Shown here one piece after another: positions 1-12,603 of a DNA stretch of 64,000 nt; the stretch's first letter is position 1; each line of letters begins with the position of its first letter. Under the pieces are notes generated by a model, which worked only from the letters and a program-made list of their open reading frames with translations, had not been told where the DNA came from and did not search any database. The translations under genes were made by a program, and so were the position numbers. The stretch is from Lineus longissimus (taxonomy: Eukaryota; Nemertea; Pilidiophora; Heteronemertea; Lineidae), in NCBI RefSeq assembly GCF_910592395.1, contig NC_088310.1, positions 12,841,501 to 12,905,500 of the forward strand, given 5' to 3'.

Positions 1-439
1 ACAAGTTTTATTTCACCATTGGTGGGCATAGTAAACTCTGATTTCACCATAGTAAAGGCTGAATTCTCCAAGGTGAAATGAATTCACAATTGAGAATTCA
101 GATTTGACCTTGATGTATGCGAGATATCTTTCGTAAGGGTGTCTTGTTACTTTTCAGTTGAGCATGAGGAGAACACCTGAAATATTTACCAGTTTAGTAT
201 TTTTTAGATCGATGAAAGTCCTTTTAACGCAAGCAGAACAGTTCGGGTACCCCCCCCCCCCCCAAAAAAAAACCCCAACAAATACCCCAACAAATACCCC
301 AACAAACTGGAACACACTTTCTCAGGCAATAACTTTATGAAGCGGTTATTTTGAGGCTTGTTGTTGAAATTTCTGATTGATATCACAGCATAGCAAAAAT
401 ACAAACAAATGAGGAGTCAAAATATGCTGTGCCGGAGCC
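1..439. other. Noncoding, low-complexity stretch
   Basis: No supported gene. It holds a C run followed by an A run near 250-270 and three copies of a 13-bp unit of the type CAACAAATACCCC around 270-305. The short open frames here are created by that repeat. Confidence 0.6.
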
Positions 440-463
440 GTGTAGCCATGCATTTATCCTGGG

Positions 464-829
464 GCCAGATTTGTTCATGAGTGCAGGCGTCGTTATCCAA
501 ACAATGATTACATTTTTCAACAAGATTGGGCACCAAGTCACACAAGTCATGCTCTCCAAGCACATCTGGAACAAGTAACCTCGCACTTCATTCAGAAGGA
601 TGAGTGGGTACTGCAAAGCCCTGGTCTAAATCCGATGGACAACGCAATTTTGGGACTCCTCATCGGAAAAGGTTTTCAAAGGCCGTACAAGAAATTTACA
701 GAAAATGAACTAAGCGACAAGATCCGTGAGGGCTTGGATGAAATCGCTGTTGACGAATTCAGGCGGAGACGAATATTTAAAAATACGTATATATGTTTAT
801 TCGTACAAAGTACAATAAATACATGCTAA
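464..829 (+). pseudogene. Tc1/mariner transposase, C-terminal catalytic remnant
   Basis: One open frame of about 120 codons reads through the C-terminal half of a Tc1/mariner DDE transposase. The second catalytic block is visible as YIFQQDWAPSH near 497-529. The third block, normally SPDLNPMD, reads SPGLNPMDNAI near 617-650, so the last catalytic acidic residue is replaced by Gly. The tail after it (KKFTENELSDKIREGLDEI) matches the helical C-terminus of the family. No N-terminal helix-turn-helix domain, first catalytic Asp or terminal inverted repeats were found nearby. The copy is therefore truncated and catalytically dead. The family assignment rests on motifs only, and the exact mariner lineage is not resolved. 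Confidence 0.75.
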
Positions 830-3753
830 TACACAAAGTGCACGTTGAAAACGCAGTACGTTGGCAACGATTATAGAGCCACAATTATTTAGAAATAAAT
901 TCAAATTTCTAACTATCTATGAACATGTAAATTAATGAAAAGATATGAATTTTAGCACATTCCACATGAGACAATCCGGCAGTAGACTCCCATCAACCAA
1001 GGAAATCACCTAAGATGTACATAGATATTCCAATATCTCAGTTATCTCCTCGATTGCTAGGAATCCACCACCCGAATCCCTCATGTGGAGCAACTCCTGA
1101 ATATGAACGGCCAAGTTTGACGACGGCACAATACATGGTGCAAGCTGTTTGTAAACACGATGTGGTCTTATCGAATATCTGTTTAAATAGAATCGGTGAG
1201 TAAACATTCCGGCCTGACATTTTATACACACTTATACCATAAGGTCCCACGGGTGGCCTAATTCTCGACGGTTTAATTGTTTAAGTCCGCGACAAGATTC
1301 TGTCGTTTCACGTTCTGTCGCCTCAGAATAAACGCAAAATAACTTCTAGCTATCAACTTTTCATATAGGTCGTCTGTTTCATTCTCAAATAAAACAATTT
1401 GATCATTTTTGTGCACTTGTAGACTTATTCGCCAAATAATGTTTTGATGTATAAAAACCAACGCCAAAATTCCAACTCCGGTGTACGTTGCGTCTACGTA
1501 TTTTGGTTCTAAAGCTCCGATAGGTGGCCAGTGTGAACACTATTGGCCGAGGCTAGACAAGCCTGGCCGCGAGTTTTTTTTCCAAAACCATCTGCACGCG
1601 AATTTAGTCGATTATACGGAACGATTCTTATATGCGCGCGCGCGCGCCCTCCTAATAAGAGAACTACGAATAACAATTACAATGGATATGTCAGTAAGTC
1701 GGCCACTCGCCGTTTTCGGGCAAATTCTCTGACCACGTTGACGTAATTTTTTGCTAATTAACTTAATGATTGGCGGCAATTTTGTTACTGATTTGGCACG
1801 GTTGAGAAAATGCTTGTTTTATATTTTTTCCTGCCAACCACTGCTTAAAGCCGCGTATAATAGATTAAGAATAACCCTAGCTTTATTGTCGAACCTAATA
1901 TTGTTGAAGAAAGAATGTGATTCATTTTTACTGGGTCTTTCAATGCAGGGTTGATGACAAAACTTGAGATGATTTTGAGAAAATTCTCGCTTCTTCGCTC
2001 AAATAGAAGATAATAGATACGGTTGTCCAATTAGAAAAATCAATATATCGTTATAGATATTGTCAAGATTAACTTCTGTAAAAATCGTATTGACCTGTTA
2101 TTTTTTGGGAAGGGAAACGTGACGGGACAGAAAATCGCGGCTGAACAGTGCAGTGACGAGACGTAAACAAATCAATCGAAACTAAAGCTTTTTTCGGACC
2201 CAAAGAAATCACTGCTATTTGTTTGTTAATCCTTCGAACTGACTCGATACGAGCTGAATTAGTCGATTTAGAGTCAATTCATCTTGTAATACAGCATTCA
2301 TACGAACGCTCTGATTGTGAATTTGGTGTTTTTGTGAGTGCTCTTTTCCGTAGTTCAGGTAACCTTGACCCTATCCGACTCGCAGCGTAGGGTCGAGGAG
2401 ATCTCGTTGCTTTACCTGAGGTGAGCCTTACACGCACTGTCAATACTGAGCGCTCCGGTATACCTGGTTTTTCACTTGGCTCGAGGTTACAACTTTGTGA
2501 AAAACACGTGACCGGACACCGAAAGCCGACGCCCCCAAATCCAGAGTTCGGAACTAGGGTTTAATGCCATGTGTTCCCACTAGAAGGGGAGTTATAGGAG
2601 TGATAAGATATATGTATAGATAATGTAATGTATGTATGAAGTGCTTAGCCGTATGCCTTTAGTAATGATACCTGTTATTCTGAGGCCAAAGGAAAAGTTA
2701 CTGGTTTATAATTGAACTGTACATGTTGAAATGAATTGTTTGCTGGCATCCATTTCATGACTTGCCTTTCAGATGAGCATGTAGTAAGTTGAGAAATGGT
2801 AGTGAGTGTGATAAGGAATTTGAATGCCAGAACCCCACCTCCATGCCACTGAGAATATGGAAAGATAATGACTTTATGTACTATGTGTATTAAGTAAGGA
2901 TTGCTTACAAGAATTGTATGTCATGCATTTAGATACATGAGATTACAGTGTGCCGCTGCAGATGGAAGATGGGTCATTCTAACAATGAAATACTTTATGA
3001 TGTTGCTGTAGAAGGAATGATTGTTGGAGATAGAGATGTTTGGTGGTGAGAGGATGCATCACCCAAAAAGGGAATGCATCCTCTCAACTAGTGATGAAGA
3101 AGCCAGAAATAAATGATGGGATATTGTTTGTACTGGCATAAACTGGGTATGATTACTGCTGAATGTGTCCTAGGTTCTCCCATATGAAGCTTGGGTACCT
3201 CTGACGCATGCGGTTGAAAACAATCCTGCCGTTAGTGTAGATGGTTTGAATGTTGGTAACGTGGTCTCGTGCGTTCATGGTATACCACTGCTGCTCAAAG
3301 TGTTTCCTTGTGTTGATGTTTGCTTGATTGTCACCATTTCCTTGGAATCTGTAGAGTAGTACAAAGCACATCCATCATGGAAATGTCTGCTACAGTGGGA
3401 GGACACCAGACACAGCCCATCGGCTGCAGATGGGAGTGGATGTGGAATTTCAAGCTTGCGTAGGCCTATGGTACTGCTCTAGGCCTTGATAAAACAGTAG
3501 GACATTGACCATGCTGACAGTCACACTGCTGGCCACAAGAAAGATGGGATATTTGTACCACGAAGCAATGGTCGTGTCTAGATGACAGACTGTACCTGCA
3601 CACTTGCATAGCCTTATCATGCATGTGATGTAGCTACACACTCTCAGACTCGCTGCAAAAAGCTGCATGCACTGCATGCACTGCAGTGACAATACAATAC
3701 ACTGCACAGTGACAGTAGGGTACACAACGCATCCGCAGACTGGAGAGGAGGCG
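830..3753. other. AT-rich noncoding region
   Basis: I see no coding signature, transposon termini or splice-consistent exons that I can support here. A short (CG)n tract occurs near 1634-1648. Open frames are short and show no recognisable motifs. Confidence 0.5.
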
Positions 3754-3754
3754 G

Positions 3755-3906
3755 CTATAAAAGACGATTATAGGCCTGAAATCATGACGACAAGACGCCA
3801 TAAACACGGGGGCGTAATCTTAATCATTGCCATTTTGCTGGATATCCTCACCTCCAAGACACAGCCAGGTTTTAGCACAGTGTACATTGAGAGGTACAGT
3901 GGGTGA
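3755..3906 (+). other. Possible promoter plus signal-peptide-like ORF (weak)
   Basis: A TATAAAA box lies near 3755. An ATG at 3784 opens a 40-codon frame with a basic start (TTRRHKHGG) followed by the hydrophobic run VILIIAILLDIL, which looks like a signal peptide. The ATG sits only about 30 bp below the TATA box, where transcription itself would start, so the two may be unrelated. No downstream exon was identified, so this could be chance. Confidence 0.15.
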
Positions 3907-4157
3907 AGGGTTTATGCAGGGCGTATTAAAGCACCGGCCCGGACCGCGATTTGCTTGCGAATATAGCCAGTAGACCAGCCCCGATCAATAGAGAGGAAAT
4001 GGATCGACAACAGAGTAATAAAGGGTAACACTTAGCGTTCCCTTTGTAGTGGTCAAGAGACACGTGTGCCCCAAGGATTATTCGGGGTGTTTCAAAAACT
4101 ACTACACTCAAAAAAACTTTGACGAATATTCTTGACGAGAAATTTTAATAACCGATT

Positions 4158-5898
4158 TTATTATTACAAAACAATGGAAAGAATAACTCCGGTATTGTTG
4201 TTCTTTAGGTTTGCGCGCTGGACAGTATAAGTAGCATACATGACAAAGGAACACCCCCTCCAAAAATGGAGAAAAATCCTAGTTATTATTTCAAATGTCA
4301 CTGATCTTGCTCCATCACTGGAAGATATTCAAGCACATCACCCTCCTCGTCATCGTTGGCTTCTACTGCATGTGCTCCGTTACCATCGCCATATTCCTCA
4401 TTGCAATCACCCAATATACCGGCGTGGCGAAATCCGCTAATTACGACATTCGGGGGAACTTCATCCCATGCTGCCCCAATCAATCGTGCAACATCAAGGT
4501 GGCTAATGGGCGGGCACTTTCCATCAACGGTGTGCGCGTCCTTCCATGCGCGCCAATTGGAACAGAGCTTACTTTTAAAACTTCCCATGACAGTCAAATC
4601 GAGAGGCTGTAAAAGCGGAGTACATTTAGGAGGTATCAGTTCAATGGTACCACCTATCTCCACCACTCGCGTGGCGACATCATCATTCAGGTGTACGCGT
4701 GCCCTGTCCTACAGATGGATATACGGTACGTCAGCCCCAACAAATGGTATTACAATCTCCTCGATGAGATCCAGCAAGACGTGAGTCCTGACTCAACCAG
4801 TTTCGGTGTGAGCGATATGGACATTTGGCGGTGGATTAGCTCTTAACACTTCCCTTGCAGCAATTGTTGGTGTTTTAAAGGTAATGTGGCATGGCATCTT
4901 CCTTCCGTTACTGGTTATGCCAAGTGTTACGCTACATCCAAGGCGTGGATTCCCACGCGATGACTTTATGTTAACTTGGCGATTGCCTTTTGTATCGTAT
5001 GTGTAATTCAGCAATGCGTCGAAAAGAGCGAATGTCTCGTCTAGGTTTGCAATGAAAGATGGTGCGGTATCTCGAACTGTGTTGTGAAATGCATTCCTAA
5101 AGTTTGTCACCACCTCATCAGCATGTTCCGGAAGTTGCTTGTCATCCTTTGTTTTCCGTCGGCATGTAATGCCGTGTCTTTTAAGGAAACATAAACGCCA
5201 TCCGTTAGATGCGTTGAAAACGGAAAGTGTCGGCTGCTCACGCAAAAAAAACCGCTTGACGGTCTATCCCAAGGTCATCCCACCACTCTGTGTACAACCG
5301 TAATGCCTCGTGGGATATCTGTCGTCCTGCGATGGGCATACCTAGACCACGTTGCATCATAAACTAGTCGTACAAATTTCTTTCCATCTCCGGAAATAGC
5401 CCTGAAAATACAGAAGGCAAAAGGCACGAATTAAGCCGTGTCGCATCGCAATTTTCAATGCTAAACATTTCAACACCTCAAGCAAAATTGAAGAAATATT
5501 ATAGCAAAAATCGGTAAGAAATTACACTAACCTATTCCTCTCTCAAAGCACGCTTGCTCAGTTCCTCTTCTCTTTGAGTCCTCTTGATGCTGGAGGATAA
5601 CCCCCTCATCGTTTAACCAGCCAAAGAACATATACCGTGATAAGTTGTTGTCTTTTGCAAATGCAGAAGCTGAAACATTTTCATTATTTGCCTGGAGGAG
5701 TCTAAAATCTGTGAGCAGTTTGACCTTTTCATTTAATGAATAGTGCCGACGGCGTTTAGGGGCCGGCTGCGGCTCCATAACTTCTTCCTCCATGCCTTGC
5801 TCGGTTCGTGGCAATGCTCGGTTCGTGGCAATGCGATGCATGTAGTCCTTGGTATGGAGGATCTTCATTTCCCAATGACAATGACAATTTTTGTTCAT
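4158..5898 (-). pseudogene. pogo/Tigger-type (CENP-B/Jerky-like) transposase, element 1
   Basis: Two exons are visible. Exon 1 (5898-5532) carries a CENP-B-like DNA-binding region with HYSLNEKVKLLTDF and ends at a GTTAGT donor. The intron is 130 bp and ends TTTTCAG. Exon 2 (5401-4298) begins LFPEMERNLYD and contains FNASNGWRLCFLKRHGI, the first catalytic block (FIANLDETFALFD) near 5050, and the third-block region IPPKCTPLLQPLD near 4620. Stop codons interrupt it near 5368, near 5245 and near 4710, and a frameshift lies near 4795, so it is dead. The residue normally expected before DRARVHLNDD falls on a stop. An AATAAA signal on this strand lies near 4158. The exon structure matches that of the second pogo-like element at 37.7-39.2 kb. 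Terminal repeats were not found. Confidence 0.8.
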
Positions 5899-6202
5899 CC
5901 CAATACTTTGCTTTTAAAGGGTTAGTAATGAAGGTCGTGTCGTCAATGCCAATTGAATTACAGAACAGGATTCCACTTCATTGGCGTGATGCAATCGATC
6001 TTCAAGACACGAAAACCAATCTTTAATAGAGTGAATGCTCAACATGATTAGGCCTCGTTGATTTCCGATGACCCATCAATCAAAGGAATGGGTGTTTCTT
6101 ATACCAGCTAGATTCATGTATGCCTCCTATCGTGGGCCGTTTATAATGTACAGGAGTATATCCCGAACATTGTGTGTCTTGGAGGTGAGGATACGGTATA
6201 TA

Positions 6203-6993
6203 CAGTTGTGCTCATAAGTATTCATACCCCATTCGTTTTGACGGCATTGGCAAAGTATTAATGAGATGACCTATCAAATTGGTTGCTATCATTCTACATA
6301 CCATCCTAAACATCTTAATTGAAAACTTTCGAAATTTTTCAAAATATCTTGCAAAATATCACTATCTCAAAATATCGCGAAAAACCAACTTTTTCCAGTA
6401 TTGAAAAAATTCATGAAAAACGTCTTGAATATGAATGTACATTATATTCAGAGAACAATCGTGAAGAAACCATTCAAAAATCTCTTTTCATTTCCGTGAT
6501 ATTTGACTATATCGAAAATATCGAAAATATCAAAGTTTTGATATCTCATGAGATTTTGGGTTCATCTTGTAGCCCTGGATAAGTAACCTTCACTGGCACA
6601 GTTTCACTTCTCAATCAGTCTTCCTCACCGAGATATTCCACAAAGAAGAGCTTTATTCGTGTTTTATTAAGGGCTGATATGCTCACTGATGGTCAAATAT
6701 CATGAAAATGAGGCAAGATTTATAAAAACATCCTTCAATATCCATCTAAGGACACATCATACTTTCAGTGCCCAGCAATTTTTTACAAATATCATTGAGT
6801 TTTAAAAAGTAGGATTTTCATGATATTTGATATTTTGATATTTTCACGATAATTTGAAATACTTCGAAAAGCTTTTGGCAAATTCGAGATATAACCACTG
6901 TTAGATGATATGCCATGTAGTGAAAGCCGAAATCGGCTCACCATAGGAATAAGGTAAAATAAACAGGGGTATGAATACTTATGAGCACAACTG
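6203..6993. mobile_element. 791-bp TA-flanked MITE with 28-bp perfect inverted ends
   Basis: The ends are perfect inverted repeats of 28 bp starting CAGTTGTGCTCATAAG and ending in CCCC (6203-6230 and 6966-6993). Both sides carry TA (6201-6202 and 6994-6995), the target-site signature of Tc1/mariner/pogo transposition. The interior is AT-rich, filled with AAAATATC/GATATTTT words on both arms, and has no transposase ORF, so the element depends on an enzyme supplied elsewhere. Identical termini suggest fairly recent movement. Confidence 0.9.
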
Positions 6994-7522
6994 TATATAC
7001 ACTTCATGAGTAGTATTGACTTACAAATAAAGCGAAAGTTAGGCCTGGCAGATCCAGCATGTCAAACATGTGCAGGCAGCACATACGTCATCATTAAACT
7101 GTGCGAGTGCACAAAACAACAGCCCGTTATACAGGTTAAGGTCCTCCGAAATCAGAGACAGGTATATCGGTCTAACAAAACAAAGTCATCAAATCGTGCT
7201 CCTGCTATAACTTCACTTTTTTCGTGACGTCATGGCTCTTCAGACATTTCGATTAAATCCTTTTTTCGGAAAAAAATGATCTTTCGTAATACTTTTCATC
7301 ATTTCCTACAATTTTTAAATGTTTCCAAGGCATTCCATGCGGTAAAACCTAAAGCGGGTGACCGTATCATAGATAACTAGAGGTCCCAAATCATGACCAG
7401 GCAATCTGTATTAAAGTATTACAGAAGTGTTCCGTCAAAAGCTTTCGTCGTGTGCTGCCGCCTATCGGTGGTTCCTGAAACATTGCGTCTAGTTCATGAC
7501 GAGTAAAATGTTGTCAAGTGCC

Positions 7523-8417
7523 AGTCTCTACGAAAGCCCAGAAGGCTCATTCCAAATTCCAAATTCCAAATTCCAAATTCGACATAACCACGTGACATAA
7601 GCCTGGTACCGCCGGCCACCGTCTGAGGCGGTGTGGTATGAACGGACGGAGCCGCGGTTACACCGACCGTCTATAAATAGATAATGACGTCACACCACTG
7701 GGAAGACTGATAATATATGCTTTTTTCGCTTTTATAGCGTAGTTCTTCATGAATGATTAAATGATTGTTTTTCACAAAGCCCAATCAAAATGAACTGATG
7801 ACAAAATGGCTGAACAGCTGACGTTTCTTTAGCGCCGTCCTTTGATAATGGAGAGTTGGTCATAATGATACGTAAAAAACGTTATCTCTAAAATTATTCT
7901 ATGAAAAATACTTTGGTAAATATAAGTACACTTAAATAAGAAAATTATTAACAAGCAATACCCATGCACGCATCTCCATATAATACGATTTTGATATAAG
8001 CTATAAGGACGGTTAGAAATTAACGGATTTTAGGGGAGCAGAGACACGCTAGATTGGGTGTACTCCGTCCGTCCATACCACAGCGCCTCAGTCGGTAACC
8101 AGCGGTACCAGGCTGAGGTCACGTGATTATGTCGAATTTGGAATTTGGAATTTCGAATTTCGAATTTGGAATTTGGAATGAGTGTTTATCCAGCCCAGGC
8201 ATCAGATAGATAGGTAATTAGCACTGATAAGATGTGTAAAATTACATTTCATCTTAATTAAGATTTGCTTTTTACATTGAGGGGATGCACATTGGCTATC
8301 TGATGAGAGTAAGACTGAATTTGAAATTTAGAATTTGGAATTTCGCATTTGGAATTTGGAATTTCGCATTTGGAATTTGGAATTTAGAATGAGCCTTCTG
8401 GGCTTTCGTAAGTCTCT
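7523..8417. mobile_element. Foldback element with nested inverted repeats
   Basis: The outer arms start AGTCTCTACGAAAGCCCAG (7523 on) and recur inverted at 8391-8417. Inside them are arrays of a 7-bp ATTCCAA unit (7549-7583 and its inverse at 8140-8390). Further in is a second, longer inverted pair: CACGTGACATAAGCCTGGTACCGC near 7591-7614 is matched in reverse near 8109-8126, with the flanking GGCGGTGTGGTATGAACGGACGG also paired. No ORF is supported. The nesting suggests one MITE inserted inside another, or growth of the ends by repeat expansion. Confidence 0.75.
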
Positions 8418-8429
8418 GTAAAGAGTGAA

Positions 8430-10600
8430 TGGGGAGACTGCTGAAAGAGTCTATCTTTTCCGCTGATTTTCATCTCCGGCTTCGCTGTGTGTGTACGCAT
8501 GTAACGTGTAATGCACAGAGCAGAGCAGATTTTCAATATACTCTTTATTTATCGCTCTTTATTAAAAGTGGATTAAAAGCACGAACAACATGCACAATGC
8601 CCTTCCCGCGCCAAAATCGTTATCAAATCGATCTTAGAATAACCGTCATCAAGTCAAACGTGAGTTTCTGCGTGGAAGCCTATTGTCAATATGTTCATCA
8701 TCATTAGAGTAACTGATCTGCACCGGACATTTGAACAGGAATCAAGTAGGTACATTTAATTTTTACCACCCGGGAAAAAATAAACAGTAGGCTGAATCGC
8801 TAGCCGTACGAAATCCGCTTTTAAGTTTCAGTTATCAAAGGATCTTTGTTGAATTGCGCAACCCTTGCTGCAAGTTTTGTTTCATTTCGTAATAAATACA
8901 CAAAATCACTTCAACAGAATGTTTAACAGCATAAGATCGATGTAGATTGAAGAATCAAAACGTTAGGAACGTGTTTATTGTATCATACCACAAAACTGAA
9001 CATTAACTATAAAGTTGTGTAAAATAATCGGAACAGCCACCCTTCCCAGCGGATTGTACTTGGTTTTGTATACGAGGTAGGAATATCAAAAACATGTATC
9101 TCAGGATGATGGTGTAGGTGTTGATATTGATATGAGCTAGACTGTTCATGATGAGCAAAACACCTTGAGGGTATCTGAATGCCTCCCTTTTTCATTGGTA
9201 ACTAGACTTTACCCGCAGGGCCCGGGGCCATGACATGAATCACTAAATCGAAATATTCTTATTCATTACGGATTACCAACCATCAAACATGTATCGGTAA
9301 TCTTGGCGGTATCGACAAGAAAGTCTTGACTGCGTGGCATGGACGCGTTCGACATACATCATCCTGGGCTTCAACATTCAACACTTTTTGTTTAGAGTCT
9401 AAAGAATCCATTTTCTGAGGGTATGCAAAATCAAAGCTTTAGCCATGTCTCATGTCAAGGAAATCAAAGATGATAATTCTTCCATTGCATCACTTTGTCC
9501 CTTACGTGAACCGCCCCTTTGGACATTCTATCTTTTTTACGTCATGTTAAATAAAACTCTTGAAATGATGGTGGGTACTGTGCAATCCATATGCACTTTT
9601 GCAAATTGCCAAGTTTGAGAGCTCTGCAGCCATTCAAGTGTACACTGAAGTTTCTTTGAAAGACAAAAGGATTCATTGTCCAATGTACATGTACAATAGG
9701 TCACAATCACGCTGTCCAAACATCGGTCGTCTATGGCATAAATATTCACTTGTCGTAAAGAAAATGTTTAAGTGTGGGCCGGGAGTGAGGGTCATATATG
9801 TGCCGCATCAGATGCACTACCATTATGAATGTCAATGAATTATTAAGGAAGAAGCCGGGACCCAGTCATGACCAAGCCATTCTACAGGAATGTGAATATT
9901 GCACGTACAGGCTAACAGATAAACATTTGTGGTACCCCGTCAAGTTTGTGACAAAATGGTTGAGACAGTCCCAGGTTGTGTCTTATTTCCTGGAGAAAAT
10001 CTACCATATATACGGAATAGTCTCATCTCCTCGATTGGACAAGTGTTATGAAGAGTCCTACTGATGAAGACCGTTCTCAGGTTGACCATAGCCATATTTT
10101 TCATTTGTCTCCCTCACTGGTACATGTATGCTTGAGACATGAGACAATCATTATTGGCTCAATCAGGTATTCAGGGCCAACTTGCTGTGTTACCACATGG
10201 AATTCTATTCTGAAGAGCAGGTCAAGGGAGAGGGTTCTTCCACACGGTTGCTTCAATTCAAACGACAGGAGCGAATAAATGTCAAGTCAACCATGAATTC
10301 ATAAGACAACTTTACCATTTACATGTAGTTTCTTTCTCAGTGAAAACGATTTCAACCTACCAGCAACTTTTTCTACAGCAACATGGTTATAAGACACGCC
10401 AGAGGTCCTTTATTAGATGGACTAGGTTCAGAAGCAACTTGTCAAAACCTATACCTCATAATGTGGAGGATACAGTAAATTAGTTGTTCAGTCTCCAAAG
10501 AGGATAGGTCTGGGAAGGACAACGTAACAACCTTTTGTTACAAAAAGACGGCTGTTCAATCTCCTGATAAGGGCGGCTGGGAACGTTAAAGCCTATCCCT
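8430..10600. other. Noncoding region
   Basis: No gene, RNA or element end that I can support. All open frames are below 90 codons and carry no recognisable motif. Confidence 0.5.
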
Positions 10601-10604
10601 CGCA

Positions 10605-11433
10605 TTAGTATTTAAGAGGGAAAATCGGGATGAGCGGGGGCGGGGAGGGGGTCAAATTAGTAGACTTTATGCGACTCATACTCATATGCAATGTTACTGA
10701 GCTTTGGACCTGGGTTTTTGATGATTTAACGGTGTTCATGTGACTGTCCAACCAGCCACCATGATCTCTAAGGAAGTCTGAACTCTTTATTTCTGCTCCA
10801 TCAACAATTATTGTGGAGATTGGCGGAGTTCGTCTAGTAGAGGAAATCGCCATTAAAACATAGGTTAAGTTGTTTGCAACTAGCCACATTCCGATGCTTT
10901 GAATGAAGAATTCGACATTTCCCACAGAAGACAGGCCCTGTTGAACATTTTCATTCGGGAAGACTTCGAGTAGCTGGTTTTCGTCCGCAAACACCTCATA
11001 GGAATGCAGATCATGGACACTCGTCACATCTCCAAGCAGCAATGTGTACACGTTAAAAAGGACTGGCCCCAAAACTGAGCACTGAGGAACATGTTGACAA
11101 TATAACACTGTCTGATGCACATCCATTTACGCACACTGACCGAGACCATACGGCCATGGCGATACGACGAAAACCACTTCAGTGCACAACCAGAGAGTCC
11201 TATTCAGTTCTGCAGTCGGCTTAAAAGGAGAGCATGGTCCACAGTGTCGAATGCAGCCGACAAATCAAGAAGCACTTCATTTTGAGATTCAAGAGCGCAA
11301 AGATTGTCGTCGACAACTTTCACTAACACTGTTTCAGTACTATTGTGTACACGGTAGGCCGACTGGTGCGGCTCATATAATCCTTCTGACGACATGTGCT
11401 GCTTCAGCCTCAAGGCAACCACTTTCTCTCTAG
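10605..11433 (-). pseudogene. CR1-like LINE reverse transcriptase fragment
   Basis: Read on the minus strand, the segment shows ordered reverse-transcriptase motifs of the CR1/Jockey-type non-LTR class. These are LYEPHQSAYRVHNSTET and LLDLSAAFDTVDHALLL (11370-11220), GLSGCALKWFSSYRHGR (about 11195-11145), then SVLGPVLFNVYTLLLGD (about 11070-11025) and FADENQL in place of the catalytic YADDTQL (about 10990). The altered YADD box, a frameshift near 11130 and a stop near 11201 mean the enzyme is inactive. The 5' ORF and the 3' end are missing. Confidence 0.8.
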
Positions 11434-11517
11434 TAATTTAGAGAGGAAAGTGAGGTTCGATACGGGTCTGTAATTTGACAGTTCATTCTGATCCAATGAT
11501 ATACACTAGTAAGTGCA

Positions 11518-11735
11518 AAACCTTTGGTGACCGTTCTTTTTACAAGTAATCACCGGTTCTATGGAACCAGCTACCTTCCAACATCAGGCTTGCTGGTTCC
11601 ATAGACATTTGCAAAACTCTCCTGTAACAACACCTTTTCAGGGAGTGTTTTGCTTTGTAAAGCGCCTGAGAATTTAAGTTTTTCTTTTAATTCAGGCGCT
11701 ATAGAAATTCTTATATTCATTCATTCATTCATAAG
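11518..11735 (+). mobile_element. LINE 3' end (CR1/L2-like) with ATTC tail
   Basis: This is the last part of a non-LTR element on the plus strand. It encodes LWNQLPSNIRLAGSID, the usual C-terminal block of such polyproteins, followed by a 3' UTR with GCGCTATAGAAATTCTTATA and a simple (ATTC)n tail ending near 11732. A microsatellite tail is typical of CR1/L2-type LINEs. It is the 5'-truncated relic of a separate insertion from the minus-strand RT fragment next to it. Confidence 0.7.
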
Positions 11736-11739
11736 CATT

Positions 11740-12420
11740 CTGACTCGGTGTCAGAAAAATGATTGCCCCTACAGTTCCGTTACAGGCTAATCATCAAGCC
11801 GCAACACTTCCCATAAATTTGGACCGTCCATGAGGAAAAAAAGAATGACGAAATGTCGTCTGTAGCTACTAAGTATTAGATGTTGCAACTTCTTTCATTC
11901 TAACTCGATGTCTTTCTCCTACTTTTATTTTGATACCCCCAAACTGGTACACTGTGTATGAGTAGCGGCATAAATTTTTTCTCAGAATGTCGGTGAACGC
12001 ATCAATTGCAAAGACGAATAGAGCCCTTGCAAAGACTTTTGCAATCAGTTATGACTTTTAGTTTCACAGTAACCTTACTTTGGATTTGTTCAAATTACAT
12101 AGAAGTTATGTCTTTTACACAAGAACAGTTCGCCAGACAACGCAAACACCTTAAATGGAAGCCATGGGAATGATTCCCCATTCAACAAACAGTTACAACC
12201 TTAACATCTACGTAAACTGCGTATTCTTAAAAACAACTGTGGCTCTTGGTTTTATAAATAAACAAACATTAATGAGTGAAATGGATGATTTTAATTGCTT
12301 ATTTTTTAATCAAGTATGCCGCCATCTTGGTGGATTTTAATCTGGTCTCTCCTCCAAACGGAGAGCCAATGACGTCATGGATGCAGCCATTGTGACAATC
12401 AGCTGTTCGAAAAATGGCGA
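11740..12420. other. Noncoding region
   Basis: No supported gene. GCCGCCATCTTGG, a YY1-like word common at invertebrate promoters, lies at about 12318-12330, just upstream of the serine-rich ORF that follows. Confidence 0.4.
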
Positions 12421-12603
12421 ATGATTGGAATGACAGATGACAGTTCTTCGATTTCTTCGAGTTGTTCGTCGACGTCCGGCGATGAATCATTCGATTACAA
12501 CCGTGCATCAGCAGAAGAACGAGCAGGTCTAGTTCCCTATGCGTTTGAGCCAAGGTACCAGGGCAGAAAAAGGTCTGGAAACTTAGTGGAAACTGCTTAT
12601 TGA
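12421..12603 (+). CDS. Serine/acid-rich ORF, possible first exon
   Basis: A 60-codon frame begins MIGMTDDSSSISSSCSS and continues to ERAGLVPYAFEPRYQGRK. The Ser/Asp-rich start followed by a Pro-Tyr-x-Phe-Glu-Pro word recalls the N-terminus of invertebrate proteins annotated near the P2X7 C-terminal (ballast) domain family, many copies of which are repetitive. A possible splice donor (AAAAAG|GTCTGG) lies near 12570. No second exon was found. The call is tentative and it may be a relic. Confidence 0.25.
   Translation: MIGMTDDSSSISSSCSSTSGDESFDYNRASAEERAGLVPYAFEPRYQGRKRSGNLVETAY

Noticed and set aside
3153-3371. Possible transposase-like ORF with FNRMRQRYPSFIWEN
   Set aside because: A vague resemblance to DDE motifs only, with no second block or termini.
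4356-4784. Plus-strand ORF of 142 codons
   Set aside because: It overlaps the minus-strand transposase, whose IPPKCTPLLQPLD motif is unmistakable. The plus-strand product has none.
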